Origin: Sphingomonas sp. Leaf242
GTDB lineage: Bacteria; Pseudomonadota; Alphaproteobacteria; Sphingomonadales; Sphingomonadaceae
Direction: 5' to 3'
DNA: 64,000 bases
Assembly (NCBI RefSeq): GCF_001422045.1
Contig: NZ_LMLW01000001.1
Coordinates: forward strand, 132,972 to 196,971
Both the position numbers and the translations under genes were made by a program. How positions within the stretch are numbered: the stretch's first letter is position 1; the number at the start of each line of letters is the position of its first letter. The notes under the pieces are model-generated. The model was not told the origin of the DNA and made no database searches. It saw only the letters and a list, made by a program, of their open reading frames with translations. This document shows positions 20,260-28,520 of the stretch, one piece after another.

Positions 20260-20360
20260 AGAAGGTTTTCGTATTGCTGGCGGCTGGCGCAATGCTCAGC
20301 GGCGTCGCGGCTTATGTCGCATCGGCGCGTGTGGTTCCGGAGCGCACGGAACAGCGATGA
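20256..20360 (+). CDS. 34-residue membrane or exported small protein between leuC and leuD
   Basis: GTG at 20256 overlaps the leuC stop (GTGA) and the TGA at 20358-20360 overlaps the leuD ATG (ATGA). The product begins [14 protein letters not shown], continues [10 protein letters not shown], and ends VVPERTEQR: a basic start, one hydrophobic segment and a polar tail. It could be a signal-peptide-like or single-span small protein. GGGGG lies about 10 bases before the GTG. The double overlap argues for real, coupled translation; no family recognised. It might instead be a device that keeps ribosomes running from leuC into leuD. Confidence 0.6.
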   Translation: MKKVFVLLAAGAMLSGVAAYVASARVVPERTEQR

Positions 20361-20986
20361 CCCCCGTCACGACCGTCTCGGGCCGCGCCTATCCCTGGGG
20401 CGCGAAGAACATCGACACCGACGTCATCATCCCGGCGCACTGGCTGAAGACGATCACGCGCACCGGCCTCGGCCGCGGCGCGTTCGAGACGGTTCGCGCG
20501 CAACCCGGCAACATCTTCGACGATCCGCGCTATGTAGGGTCGCCGATCCTGATCGCGGGCGATAATTTCGGTTGCGGCTCCAGCCGCGAGCATGCCGCAT
20601 GGGCGCTCGCCGACATGGGCATTACCGCGGTGATCGCGCCGAGCTTCTCCGACATCTTTTCGGGCAACGCGTTCAAGAACGGCATCGTCCCCGTCGTCCT
20701 CCCGCAGGAGGCGATCGATCGTCTGCTCGAGGTCGCCAAGGACCAGATCGTCACCGTCGATCTCGAGACGATGACCGTCACCACCCCGTTCCAGGACCGC
20801 TTCACCTTCGAACTCGACGCATTCCGCCGCCAGTGCCTCATGGAGGGGCTGGACGAAGTCGGCCTGACGCTGGCAAGGGATACCCAGATTTCGAAATTCG
20901 AGGAGGCGGTCGCATCGAATCGCCCTTGGACGACGGTGGAGAGCGGGTATGCGAGCATTGGTGTCGAAGGCAGTCGGCGGACCTGA
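20357..20986 (+). CDS. leuD: 3-isopropylmalate dehydratase small subunit
   Basis: 209 residues. The swivelling domain of isopropylmalate isomerase, partner of LeuC. Family marks: [20 protein letters not shown], the substrate loop [21 protein letters not shown], and [20 protein letters not shown]. The ATG overlaps the stop of the 34-codon gene. The 3' end overlaps the start of the quinone oxidoreductase gene by 38 bases. Confidence 0.96.
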   Translation: MTPVTTVSGRAYPWGAKNIDTDVIIPAHWLKTITRTGLGRGAFETVRAQPGNIFDDPRYVGSPILIAGDNFGCGSSREHAAWALADMGITAVIAPSFSDIFSGNAFKNGIVPVVLPQEAIDRLLEVAKDQIVTVDLETMTVTTPFQDRFTFELDAFRRQCLMEGLDEVGLTLARDTQISKFEEAVASNRPWTTVESGYASIGVEGSRRT

Positions 20987-21947
20987 AACTCTGGAAATGG
21001 TCGAGCTGCCCGATCTGGTGGCCGGCCCCGGACAGGTCGTCGTGGCGGTCAAGGCCTGCGCGATCAACTTCCCCGACGTCCTGATCATCGAGGACAAATA
21101 CCAGTTCAAGCCGCAGCGCCCGTTCGCACCGGGCGGCGAAATCGCCGGCACGATCGACTCGATCGGCGAAGGCGTCACCGGCTGGGAAGTCGGCGACCGT
21201 GTCATCGCGATGCTCGGTCACGGCGGCCTGTGCGAGAAGGTGATCGCCGATCCCGCCAAGCTCTACCGCCTCCCAGAAGGCCGCAGCTTCGCCGAGGGCG
21301 CCTCGCTGATCCTCACCTATGGCACGACGATCCACGCACTGCTCGACCGCGGCCATATCAAGGCCGGGCAGACGCTGCTCGTGCTCGGCGCGGCCGGCGG
21401 GGTAGGGCTCGCCGCGATCGAACTCGGCAAGGCGTTCGGTGCCAAGGTCGTCGCCGCGGTCTCGTCCGAGGAAAAAGCTGCCGCGGCCAAGTCCGCCGGT
21501 GCCGACGACACGCTGATCTACGCCCGCGCCCCGTTCGACAAGGACCAGTCGAAGGCTCTCGCCGAGCAGTTCAAGGCCGCGGTCGGTCGCGATGGCGCAC
21601 ACGTGATCTACGATCCGGTCGGTGGCGACTATGCCGAACCCGCGCTCCGATCGATCGCCTGGGAGGGCAAGTATCTCGTCGTAGGTTTCCCCGCCGGCAT
21701 CCCGAAACTCCCGCTCAACCTCACGCTGCTCAAAAGCTGCGACGTCTGCGGCGTGTTCTGGGGCGCGTTCGCGGCGCGCGATCCGCAGGCGAACCAGACA
21801 CATATCGAAACGCTGTTCGACCTGTGGGAAGCGGGAAAGATCGCGCCCCGCGTCACGGAAGTCTTCGCGTTCGAGGAAGGTGGCAAGGCGATCGCGAAGA
21901 TGGCGGCACGCGGTGCGATCGGCAAGCTGGTGGTCGAGGTCGGCTGA
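20949..21947 (+). CDS. NADPH:quinone oxidoreductase family protein (zinc-free MDR)
   Basis: 332 residues. Medium-chain dehydrogenase/reductase: GroES-like N-domain ([39 protein letters not shown]) and a Rossmann domain with the nucleotide loop [21 protein letters not shown]. It lacks the zinc-binding residues of alcohol dehydrogenases, as in quinone oxidoreductases. The likely reaction is NADPH-dependent reduction of quinones or enones. Its start lies inside the end of leuD, so it is expressed with the leucine genes although no direct functional link is evident. Confidence 0.88.
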   Translation: MRALVSKAVGGPETLEMVELPDLVAGPGQVVVAVKACAINFPDVLIIEDKYQFKPQRPFAPGGEIAGTIDSIGEGVTGWEVGDRVIAMLGHGGLCEKVIADPAKLYRLPEGRSFAEGASLILTYGTTIHALLDRGHIKAGQTLLVLGAAGGVGLAAIELGKAFGAKVVAAVSSEEKAAAAKSAGADDTLIYARAPFDKDQSKALAEQFKAAVGRDGAHVIYDPVGGDYAEPALRSIAWEGKYLVVGFPAGIPKLPLNLTLLKSCDVCGVFWGAFAARDPQANQTHIETLFDLWEAGKIAPRVTEVFAFEEGGKAIAKMAARGAIGKLVVEVG

Positions 21948-22060
21948 CCCCGGCGGCCCTCGCCAAGGTTCGCGACACCGCGTTCGACGGCCATTATTGC
22001 GCATGCGCGGTCCGCGACCTATCTCCGGCCTGATACACGGCTGTACCGGGGACTTGCGCA

Positions 22061-22384
22061 ATGACCAGTTTCGACGATCGCGAACGCGCCAGCGAGGCGC
22101 ATTTCGCGCGTGAGGAGGAGATGGCGTTCCGCATCACCGCGCGGCGCAATCGTCTGCTCGGCGGCTGGGCGGCGCATGAGATGCAGCTGACGCCGGAAGA
22201 GACCGACGCCTATGCGACCGCGCTCGTCCATGCCGACATGGAAGGCGGCGGCGACGACGACGTCGTGCGCAAGCTCGTCGGCGACCTGACCGCAGCGGGG
22301 CTTGATCACGACGAGGCGACCGTCCGCCGCGCGCTCGCGCAGCAGATGATCGAAGCGCGTCGCCAGTTGCTGGAGGCGCAGTAA
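22061..22384 (+). CDS. DUF1476 protein, F1-ATPase zeta-type inhibitor
   Basis: 107 residues, helical and charged: SFDDRERASEAHFAREEEMAF at the N-terminus is the hallmark of DUF1476. In Paracoccus and relatives this family is the zeta subunit that blocks ATP hydrolysis by the F1-ATPase; in Sphingomonads the strength of inhibition is not established. It starts a short cluster with BolA and a monothiol glutaredoxin with only 1- and 10-base gaps. Cytoplasmic face of the membrane expected. Confidence 0.88.
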   Translation: MTSFDDRERASEAHFAREEEMAFRITARRNRLLGGWAAHEMQLTPEETDAYATALVHADMEGGGDDDVVRKLVGDLTAAGLDHDEATVRRALAQQMIEARRQLLEAQ

Positions 22385-22385
22385 G

Positions 22386-22616
22386 ATGCCGATGGCAGCC
22401 GACGATATCGCGACCATGATCCGCGACGCTATTCCCGATGCCCAGGTCGAGATCACCGATCTCGCCGGCGACGGCGATCACTATGCCGCCAAGGTCGTTG
22501 CCCCGAGCTTTGCCGGCATGAGCCGCGTGAAGCAGCATCAGGCGGTCTACGCCGCGCTCGGCGGTCGCATGGGCGGCGTCCTGCACGCGCTCCAGCTTAC
22601 CACCGCAATTTCCTGA
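22386..22616 (+). CDS. BolA family protein
   Basis: 76 residues, with the BolA fold signature AQVEITDLAGDGDHYAAKVVAPSF and the family helix-turn-helix-like stretch VKQHQAVYAALGGRMGGVLHALQL. BolA proteins bind monothiol glutaredoxins through a shared 2Fe-2S cluster and act in iron sensing and cluster delivery. The gene is 10 bases upstream of a CGFS glutaredoxin, the classical partner. The conserved His in VKQHQAVY is present; C-terminal His is in VLHALQL. IbaG-like rather than canonical BolA, by length. Confidence 0.9.
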   Translation: MPMAADDIATMIRDAIPDAQVEITDLAGDGDHYAAKVVAPSFAGMSRVKQHQAVYAALGGRMGGVLHALQLTTAIS

Positions 22617-22626
22617 GGACCCGGAG

Positions 22627-22962
22627 ATGACCCAAGACATGACCGACGACACGAACGCCCGCATCGACGCGGTAGTCAAAGCCAGCCCCGTGGTATTGTT
22701 CATGAAGGGCAGCCCGCTGTTCCCGCAGTGCGGCTTCTCCAGCCGCGCGATCGCGATCCTCAACCATCTCGAAGTCGAATTCGAGAGCGTCGACGTGTTG
22801 CAGGACCAGGGCATCCGCCAGGGCATCAAGGCCTATTCGGACTGGCCGACGATCCCCCAGCTCTACGTCGACGGCGAGTTCGTCGGCGGCTCGGACATCA
22901 TGATGGAGATGTACGAAAGCGGCGAGCTGGCGCAGATGTTTGAGAAGCAGAAGGCGGGCTGA
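22627..22962 (+). CDS. grxD: Grx4-type monothiol glutaredoxin
   Basis: 111 residues. The CGFS active site is in PQCGFSSRAIAIL; VVLFMKGSP before it, WPTIPQLYVDGEFVGGSDI after it (cis-Pro and glutathione-binding loop) complete the family pattern. Grx4 proteins carry a glutathione-ligated 2Fe-2S cluster and hand it to targets or to BolA. Last gene of the DUF1476-bolA-grxD cluster; RBS GAGGACCCGGAG is just before the ATG. Confidence 0.95.
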   Translation: MTQDMTDDTNARIDAVVKASPVVLFMKGSPLFPQCGFSSRAIAILNHLEVEFESVDVLQDQGIRQGIKAYSDWPTIPQLYVDGEFVGGSDIMMEMYESGELAQMFEKQKAG

Positions 22963-23025
22963 AGTTTTCGCAGGGGGAGCGAAGCATCGGGGGATCACCT
23001 CGGCTAGCATGCCTCACCCCATCCC

Positions 23026-23110
23026 GCGTCATCCTGACGAAAGTCAGGATCCATAGCCACGAGGTGCTGCGTCTCGTTACCCTGGACCCTGACTTACGTC
23101 AGGGTGACGG
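23026..23110. repeat. REP-like inverted repeat, family C (full pair)
   Basis: Left arm GTCATCCTGACGAAAGTCAG, right arm CTGACTTACGTCAGGGTGAC; the right arm has diverged by a few bases. Confidence 0.85.
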
Positions 23111-23152
23111 GAAAACCGATCGATGCACCGTAATCTTGAGAGTCACCGGGGA

Positions 23153-23195
23153 GGGTGGATCGATGCGAGACCGGACGGTAGCGATCGATCCACCC
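23153..23195. repeat. Perfect 12-bp inverted repeat with 19-base loop
   Basis: GGGTGGATCGAT at 23153-23164 and ATCGATCCACCC at 23184-23195. It resembles none of the REP-like families and has no T-run, so it is not an obvious terminator. It may be a protein-binding site or an RNA hairpin. Confidence 0.7.
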
Positions 23196-23388
23196 TGCTT
23201 GAACGCCGCAGCGTTCGGTGACGGGACAGACGATGCAGTGCGCGTGCCAGAACACGGTATCCCACCGATCTACGCCACATATGTTAGTTAATCCCACAAA
23301 CCGTGGCGTGCGATGTGTAAAATCCGCCGACACTGCCTTCCGATGACGGGGTCTTGCCATCCCCGCTCGCAACGGCCATCTCGGTCCC

Positions 23389-24246
23389 ATGGCTGAGCAC
23401 CCGACCGGTATCCCGATCCAGCTCGAGCCGCTCGTCGTTCGCGTGCTCGCGCCCAATCCGTCGCCCTACACCTACACCGGTACGCAGACGCATATCGTCG
23501 GCACGACCGATCTTGCGGTGATCGATCCCGGCCCCGACGATCCCGCGCACATCGCCGCGCTGATCCGCGCGATCGACGGCCGCCCCGTCACCGCGATCGT
23601 CGTCACGCACCATCACCGCGATCACAGCCCCGCAACACGCCCGCTCCAGGCGATCACCGGCGCGCCGATCGTCGGCGCAGCGCCGTTCGATATCGAGTAT
23701 TCCAGCGCACGCGGGGATGCATCGTTCGACGCCGCCTACGCGCCCGATCGGGTGATGGCCGACGGAGACACGATCACCGGCCAAGGCTGGACGCTGGCGG
23801 CGATCGCGACGCCCGGCCATACCTCGAATCATCTCGCCTTCGCTCTGCCCGAGACCAACGCGCTGTTCTCCGGCGATCACGTCATGGGCTGGTCGACCAC
23901 CATCGTCTCGCCGCCCGACGGCGACATGGCGGCATACATGACGAGCCTCGAAAAGCTGATGAGCCGCGACGACCGGGTCTATTATCCCGGCCACGGCGAA
24001 GCGGTCGAGAAGCCGCAGCGGCTGGTGCGCGGCATGCTCGGCCATCGCAAGCAGCGCGAGGGACAGATCCTCCGCCTGTTACGCAGCGAACCGCAGCCGA
24101 TCGGACGGATGGTGGCCCAGATGTACGTCGGGCTCGACGCGCGGCTCACGCCCGCGGCCGAGCGATCGGTGCTCGCGCATCTCTACGACCTGCAAAACCG
24201 TGGCTTGGTGATCGAGGAAGGCGAAACATGGCAGATCAAGATTTGA
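23389..24246 (+). CDS. MBL-fold metallohydrolase (LACTB2-like)
   Basis: 285 residues. Zinc ligands are visible: VTHHHRDHSPATRPL (HxHxDH), ATPGHTSNHLAFA, FSGDHVMGW and YYPGHGEAVE. A winged-helix C-terminal domain (QILRLLRSEPQPIGRMV and LAHLYDLQNRGLVI) is typical of the LACTB2/beta-lactamase-like group, some members of which are RNA endonucleases. No signal peptide, so cytoplasmic. Substrate cannot be set from sequence. It overlaps the next gene by 19 bases, so the two are one transcript. Confidence 0.87.
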   Translation: MAEHPTGIPIQLEPLVVRVLAPNPSPYTYTGTQTHIVGTTDLAVIDPGPDDPAHIAALIRAIDGRPVTAIVVTHHHRDHSPATRPLQAITGAPIVGAAPFDIEYSSARGDASFDAAYAPDRVMADGDTITGQGWTLAAIATPGHTSNHLAFALPETNALFSGDHVMGWSTTIVSPPDGDMAAYMTSLEKLMSRDDRVYYPGHGEAVEKPQRLVRGMLGHRKQREGQILRLLRSEPQPIGRMVAQMYVGLDARLTPAAERSVLAHLYDLQNRGLVIEEGETWQIKI

Positions 24247-24953
24247 ATGCGCCGAATACCGGTTCCGGCGTCGGTGGCTTCCTTGCCAAGGCGGCGGGGT
24301 TCGTCGTCATTCTCGTGCTCGCCGGCTTGCTCGCGCTGTGGGGCGTGCAGCGCTATGTCAGCGACCGGCTGACCCCCGATCCGACCACGATCGCGAGCGC
24401 CAGCTTGGAGGGCCTGCGCGAGCAGAACCGGCTGTCCGCGTTCGCCGCGCGCTATGTCGCGGTCGTCACCTCGAAACAGTCGCAGCTCGGCTTCACCACC
24501 GAGAAGACGCTGATCATGCCCGGCATGGTCCGGTACGAGGTCGACATGGGCAAGCTCACGCAGGCCGACGTCGCGTGGGACGGCGCCACCAAGACGCTGG
24601 CGGTACGCCTGCCCGCGGTCGAGGCGGATGGCCCGCAGGTCGATCTCAACGCAGTCCGCGAATATGGCTCGGGCGGCGTGCTGACCACCTTCACCGACGC
24701 CGAGAAGCGCCTCGACGACGCCAACCGCCGCGCCGGCCAGATCGAGCTGATCCGCCAGGCGCGCGAACCGGCGATGATCAAGCTCGCGCGCGACGCCACG
24801 CGCCGTGCGGTCGAGCGCAGTTTCGCGATGCCGTTGCGTGCCGCCGGGATCGACGCGACCGTCGCGGTGCGCTTCGCCGACGAGCCGGTCGCGAACGGGG
24901 AGCGCTGGGACACCTCGCGCTCGCTGCAGGACGTGCTAGGGAACCGCCAGTAA
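24228..24953 (+). CDS. DUF4230 domain protein, membrane-anchored
   Basis: 241 residues. One transmembrane segment (AAGFVVILVLAGLLALWGV, about residues 21-39) follows a short polar N-terminus; the rest should face the periplasm. The middle part (LIMPGMVRYEVDMGKL, LPAVEADGPQVDL) is the DUF4230 pattern. Function unknown. Starts inside the MBL gene and ends 28 bases before nadA. Confidence 0.8.
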   Translation: MADQDLNAPNTGSGVGGFLAKAAGFVVILVLAGLLALWGVQRYVSDRLTPDPTTIASASLEGLREQNRLSAFAARYVAVVTSKQSQLGFTTEKTLIMPGMVRYEVDMGKLTQADVAWDGATKTLAVRLPAVEADGPQVDLNAVREYGSGGVLTTFTDAEKRLDDANRRAGQIELIRQAREPAMIKLARDATRRAVERSFAMPLRAAGIDATVAVRFADEPVANGERWDTSRSLQDVLGNRQ

Positions 24954-24981
24954 ACGCGATCGGGCTATTCGGGATACGACG

Positions 24982-25980
24982 ATGGAATTGAACCAGAACT
25001 TTGCGGGTATCGACATCCGCGCCGAGATCGAGCGCCTCCGCAAGGAGAAGAACGCGGTCATCCTCGCGCATTACTACCAGAAGCCCGAGCTTCAGGATCT
25101 GGCCGATTTCGTCGGCGACAGCCTCGATCTGTCGCGCAAGGCGGCAGCCACCGATGCCGACGTGATCGCGTTCTGCGGCGTGCGCTTCATGGCAGAGACC
25201 GCCAAGATCCTCTCGCCCGACAAGATCGTCGTGCTGCCCGACATGGACGCCGGGTGCAGCCTGGAGGACAGCTGCCCGCCCGAGCAGTTCGCGGCGTTCC
25301 GCGCGAAGCATCCCGATCATATCGCGCTGACCTACATCAACTGCTCGACCGAGGTGAAGGCGCTCTCCGACATCATCGTGACGTCGTCTTCGGCGGACAC
25401 GATCCTCGCGCAGATCCCGCCCGAGCAGAAGATTATCTTCGGTCCCGATCGCAATCTCGGCGGTTATCTCGCGCGGAAGACCGGCCGTGACATGCTGCTA
25501 TGGCCGGGCGTCTGCATCGTCCACGAGGCGTTCAGCGAGACCGAGCTGATGAAGCTCAAGGCACAGCATCCGTGCGCGCCCGTCGTCGCGCATCCCGAGT
25601 GCCCGCCGATCATCCTTGATCACGCCGATTATGTCGGCTCGACCCGTGGCATCCTCGACTACGCATTGGCGATGCCCGGAGACACGCTGATCGTCGCGAC
25701 CGAGCCGCACATCATCCACCAGATGGAAAAGGCGTTGCCGAACAAGCGCTTCATCGGCGCACCGGGTGCGGACGGCAATTGCAACTGCAACATCTGCCCG
25801 TACATGGCGCTCAACACGCTGGAAAAGCTCTACGTCGCGCTGCGCGATCTGAGCCCGCGAATCGAGATCGAGGAAGGCCTGCGCCTCCAGGCGAAGAAGA
25901 GCCTCGATGCGATGCTGCGGATGGCGTCGAACACCGTCGGCAGGGGCGATCTCGGCCCGGCCGGCGGTGCGAACGCCTGA
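24982..25980 (+). CDS. nadA: Quinolinate synthase
   Basis: 332 residues. Condenses iminoaspartate with dihydroxyacetone phosphate to quinolinate in NAD synthesis, using a 4Fe-4S cluster. Cluster cysteines are in DAGCSLEDSCPPEQF, HPECPPIILDHAD and NCNCNICPYMALNTL. The N-terminus NAVILAHYYQKPELQDLADFVGDSL is typical. nadC follows about 320 bases later on the same strand, with a small minus-strand gene between; nadB is not in the window. Confidence 0.96.
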   Translation: MELNQNFAGIDIRAEIERLRKEKNAVILAHYYQKPELQDLADFVGDSLDLSRKAAATDADVIAFCGVRFMAETAKILSPDKIVVLPDMDAGCSLEDSCPPEQFAAFRAKHPDHIALTYINCSTEVKALSDIIVTSSSADTILAQIPPEQKIIFGPDRNLGGYLARKTGRDMLLWPGVCIVHEAFSETELMKLKAQHPCAPVVAHPECPPIILDHADYVGSTRGILDYALAMPGDTLIVATEPHIIHQMEKALPNKRFIGAPGADGNCNCNICPYMALNTLEKLYVALRDLSPRIEIEEGLRLQAKKSLDAMLRMASNTVGRGDLGPAGGANA

Positions 25981-25984
25981 TCCG

Positions 25985-26134
25985 TCAGGCCGAGGGCGCA
26001 TCCTTGGGCACCTGGGCCAGCGCCTGATCGATATGGATCGCGGCGATGGTCAGTTCGAGCGTGTCGGCCAGTACGAGGGCCTCGCCAAGCAGCTGGGTCA
26101 AACGTGCTGTCTCGGCCATCGTCTTGGTATGCAT
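25985..26134 (-). CDS. Hypothetical 49-residue protein
   Basis: Starts MHTKTMAETARLTQLLGEA and continues as one predicted amphipathic helix pair (LVLADTLELTIAAIHIDQAL), ending QVPKDAPSA. A good RBS (CGAGGAAC) lies before the ATG on the minus strand. It is antisense-oriented in the gap between nadA and nadC. No Cys, no membrane segment; no family recognised. Codon third positions are G/C-rich, which supports coding. Confidence 0.5.
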   Translation of the reverse strand: MHTKTMAETARLTQLLGEALVLADTLELTIAAIHIDQALAQVPKDAPSA

Positions 26135-26297
26135 CGATCGTTCCTCGGTATCGGTCAGGCAAACTCGCCTGGGGATGTTCGGTTCCAACGCGAAAATCTT
26201 TATGGTGCAGACAGATGCGGCGATTTCGCTGGCCCCGCATCATGCTCGTCGGCATCTGCACTGATACGACCGACGGGTCGCCACTGGGAGTCTTGAG

Positions 26298-27161
26298 ATG
26301 AACGCAGCATTGCCCGACGTCGGATTGCCGGCACAGTTCGTCGTCGACGCGTTCGTCGCGTCGACATTGGCGGAGGATCTGAGCACGATCGGCGACATCA
26401 CGTCGAACGCGGTCATCCCCGCCGACGCGCGATTCACCGGCGTCATGGACAGCCGCGACCCGATCGTCGTTGCCGGGCTGGATCTCGCCGAGGCGTTCTT
26501 CCGGACGCTCGATCCCGACGTCCGAATCGACCGGCTCGTGCAGGACGGGCAGCAGGTCGCGGCGGGGACGATCCTGATGCGACTCGAAGGGGTAGGGCGG
26601 GCGATGCTCACCGCCGAGCGGTCGGCGCTAAATACCGTCCAGCATCTGTCGGGGGTCGCGACCATGACGCGCGCGTATGTCGATGCGATCGCGGGGACGG
26701 GCGCGATCCTGCTCGATACGCGGAAGACCATTCCCGGCCTTCGGGTGCTGGAGAAATACGCGACCCGGATGGGCGGCGCGCAGAACCACCGGATGGGCCT
26801 CTGGGATGCCGCGATGATCAAGGACAATCACGTCGCAGTCGCCGGCGGCGTCGCCGAGGCGGTGCGCCGGGCGCGTGATGCGGGGATCGCGCACATCATC
26901 GTCGAGGTCGACCGGATCGACCAGATCGCACCCGCACTGACGGCCGGCGCGACCCATCTCCTGCTCGACAACATGCCGCCGGCGATGCTGCGCGAGGCGG
27001 TTGCGCTGGTCGGCGGTCGCGTGCCGACCGAGGCGTCGGGGGGCGTCAACCTCGACACGATCCGCGCGATCGCCGAGACCGGCGTGACCTATGTGTCGGT
27101 CGGCCGCTTGACGCAGTCGGCACCCGCGGCGGATATAGGCCTCGATTTCACGACGGCATGA
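26298..27161 (+). CDS. nadC: Nicotinate-nucleotide pyrophosphorylase (quinolinate phosphoribosyltransferase)
   Basis: 287 residues. Converts quinolinate and PRPP to nicotinate mononucleotide, the step after NadA. Family marks: EDLSTIGDITSNAVIP, LNTVQHLSGVATMTRAYVDAI, ILLDTRKTIPGLRVLEKYA, and MGLWDAAMIKDNHVAVAGG with the phosphoribosyl-binding Lys and Asp. The C-terminal TEASGGVNLDTIRAIAETG is also conserved. GGGAG sits 7 bases before the ATG. Confidence 0.96.
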   Translation: MNAALPDVGLPAQFVVDAFVASTLAEDLSTIGDITSNAVIPADARFTGVMDSRDPIVVAGLDLAEAFFRTLDPDVRIDRLVQDGQQVAAGTILMRLEGVGRAMLTAERSALNTVQHLSGVATMTRAYVDAIAGTGAILLDTRKTIPGLRVLEKYATRMGGAQNHRMGLWDAAMIKDNHVAVAGGVAEAVRRARDAGIAHIIVEVDRIDQIAPALTAGATHLLLDNMPPAMLREAVALVGGRVPTEASGGVNLDTIRAIAETGVTYVSVGRLTQSAPAADIGLDFTTA

Positions 27162-27228
27162 CCGGCTCGCCGGCGCGTCCCGGTCGCAGCATGATCGATA
27201 ACGGGCAATCGATGACGGGGACAAGACG

Positions 27229-27660
27229 ATGATCAGGCCGGTATCCATAACGCGCTACGAACGGCTGTATCTCGCCTCGTTCGTGATCGGGCTGATCGTG
27301 TCCGCGATGAGCTGGGGGCCGCGGACCGCGATGGTCGCGGCCACCCCGATGCTGGCGAAGATCGGCTGGATCCTGCCGACGTTCGAGGTCGCCGGGATCG
27401 TGATCACGCTGACGCTCTGGTATTTCACCGTGCGGGCGCCGAGCGGCGTCGCGCGGTGGGTGGTGATCGTGCTGGCCGTGCTCTCCGCGATCGGCGTCGC
27501 GATCTCGCTGGTGCAATTGGCGACCGGGCATGCAGTGCCCAGCGCGACGCTCGGGCTGTCGATCGTCGCGAGCGTGGTCTACATCGCCTCGGGGCTGCAA
27601 CTCCTGAAACCCGACGCGAAACTCTGGTTCGACCAGGCTAGACGAGGACATGCCGCATGA
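27229..27660 (+). CDS. Small integral membrane protein, unknown
   Basis: 143 residues with four hydrophobic segments (LYLASFVIGLIVSAMSW; LPTFEVAGIVITLTLWYF; WVVIVLAVLSAIGVAISLV; LGLSIVASVVYIASGLQLL) and short polar loops, so an inner-membrane protein. No conserved catalytic motif. Its stop overlaps the start of the RNase T2 gene (ATGA), so the two are translationally coupled. No family recognised. Confidence 0.75.
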   Translation: MIRPVSITRYERLYLASFVIGLIVSAMSWGPRTAMVAATPMLAKIGWILPTFEVAGIVITLTLWYFTVRAPSGVARWVVIVLAVLSAIGVAISLVQLATGHAVPSATLGLSIVASVVYIASGLQLLKPDAKLWFDQARRGHAA

Positions 27661-28370
27661 TCGTTAGACTGACCATCGTCGCGGCCGCGCTGGCGCTGCC
27701 CGGAGTCGTCCAGGCGCAGGCCTATCAATGCTCGACCCCCGCCACCGTCGAGCGCGTCCGCCCCGATCTGCCGTCCGACAGCCAGCCCAAGCGGGTCGTC
27801 CCGATCGGCGGCTACACGCTGGCGATCACCTGGGCCCCGCAATATTGCCGCGACAACGGCACGCGCACCGGGTCGCAGTTCCAGTGCGGCGCGGCCAACC
27901 GCTTTGGCTTCACGCTGCACGGCCTGTGGCCCGACGGCGTCGACAAGGACTGGCCGCAATATTGTCGCGCGGCGGAGTTCGTCCCGCCGCCGGTGATCCG
28001 CGCGCATCTCTGCACGACGCCCTCGGCGCAGCTACTCCAGCACGAATGGGCGAAGCACGGCACCTGCATGCCGGGCTATCGACCCGCGAAATATTTCAAC
28101 CAGTCCACCGGGCTGTACGGCAAGCTGCGCTATCCGGACATGGATGGTTTGTCGCGCGCACCGCTGACCGCCGGACGCTTTGCGGCCGCGATGGCGTCCG
28201 CCAATCCCGGGCTCAACGCCGACATGATGCGCGTGACCGCGACGAAACAGGGCTGGCTCGACGAGGTCTGGATCTGCCTAGACCGCCGCTTCCGCTACCG
28301 CCGCTGCCCCGTCCACCAGGGCGGCCTGGCCGACGCTGCCCCGCTGAAAATCTGGCGCGGCAACCGATAA
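27657..28370 (+). CDS. Ribonuclease T2 family protein, periplasmic
   Basis: 237 residues with a signal peptide (LTIVAAALALPGVVQAQA). Both catalytic segments are present: CAS1 FTLHGLWPDG with the first active-site His, and CAS2 HEWAKHGTCM with the second His, the Glu and the Lys. Eight or more Cys suggest the disulfides usual for this family. RNase T2 enzymes cut single-stranded RNA through a 2',3'-cyclic phosphate; a periplasmic one would scavenge external RNA for phosphate or nucleosides. Coupled to the upstream membrane protein. Confidence 0.93.
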   Translation: MIVRLTIVAAALALPGVVQAQAYQCSTPATVERVRPDLPSDSQPKRVVPIGGYTLAITWAPQYCRDNGTRTGSQFQCGAANRFGFTLHGLWPDGVDKDWPQYCRAAEFVPPPVIRAHLCTTPSAQLLQHEWAKHGTCMPGYRPAKYFNQSTGLYGKLRYPDMDGLSRAPLTAGRFAAAMASANPGLNADMMRVTATKQGWLDEVWICLDRRFRYRRCPVHQGGLADAAPLKIWRGNR

Positions 28371-28378
28371 GCAATATC

Positions 28379-28507
28379 CCAATCCTCCCCCGTAAGGGGG
28401 AGGTGGCGCCGAAGGCGACGGAGGGGGAGGGCACGGAGCTTAGGTTTCGCTTTCCTCCCCCTCCGCCAGGCGTTGCCTGCCACCTCCCCCTGGCGGGGGA
28501 GGATGCT
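28379..28507. repeat. REP-like inverted repeat, family D (full pair)
   Basis: CCTCCCCCGTAAGGGGGAGG hairpin at the left, CACCTCCCCCTGGCGGGGGA at the right, with CGCCGAAGGCGACGGAGGGG-type sequence between. It lies between two convergent genes and could stop transcription from both sides. Confidence 0.85.
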
Positions 28508-28520
28508 GAGATACCCGAAA

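Larger units (their letters stand above)
22963..23388. other. Intergenic region between grxD and the MBL hydrolase
   Basis: About 425 bases. Contains a family C repeat pair (23026-23110) and a separate perfect 12-bp inverted repeat (23153-23195). A short open frame at 23064-23291 crosses both and has no RBS, so I do not call it. The last 100 bases are AT-richer and probably hold the promoter of the next gene. Confidence 0.6.

Noticed and set aside
23064..23291. Plus-strand frame of 75 codons after grxD
   Set aside because: Starts inside a REP-like repeat and crosses the 12-bp inverted repeat; no RBS.
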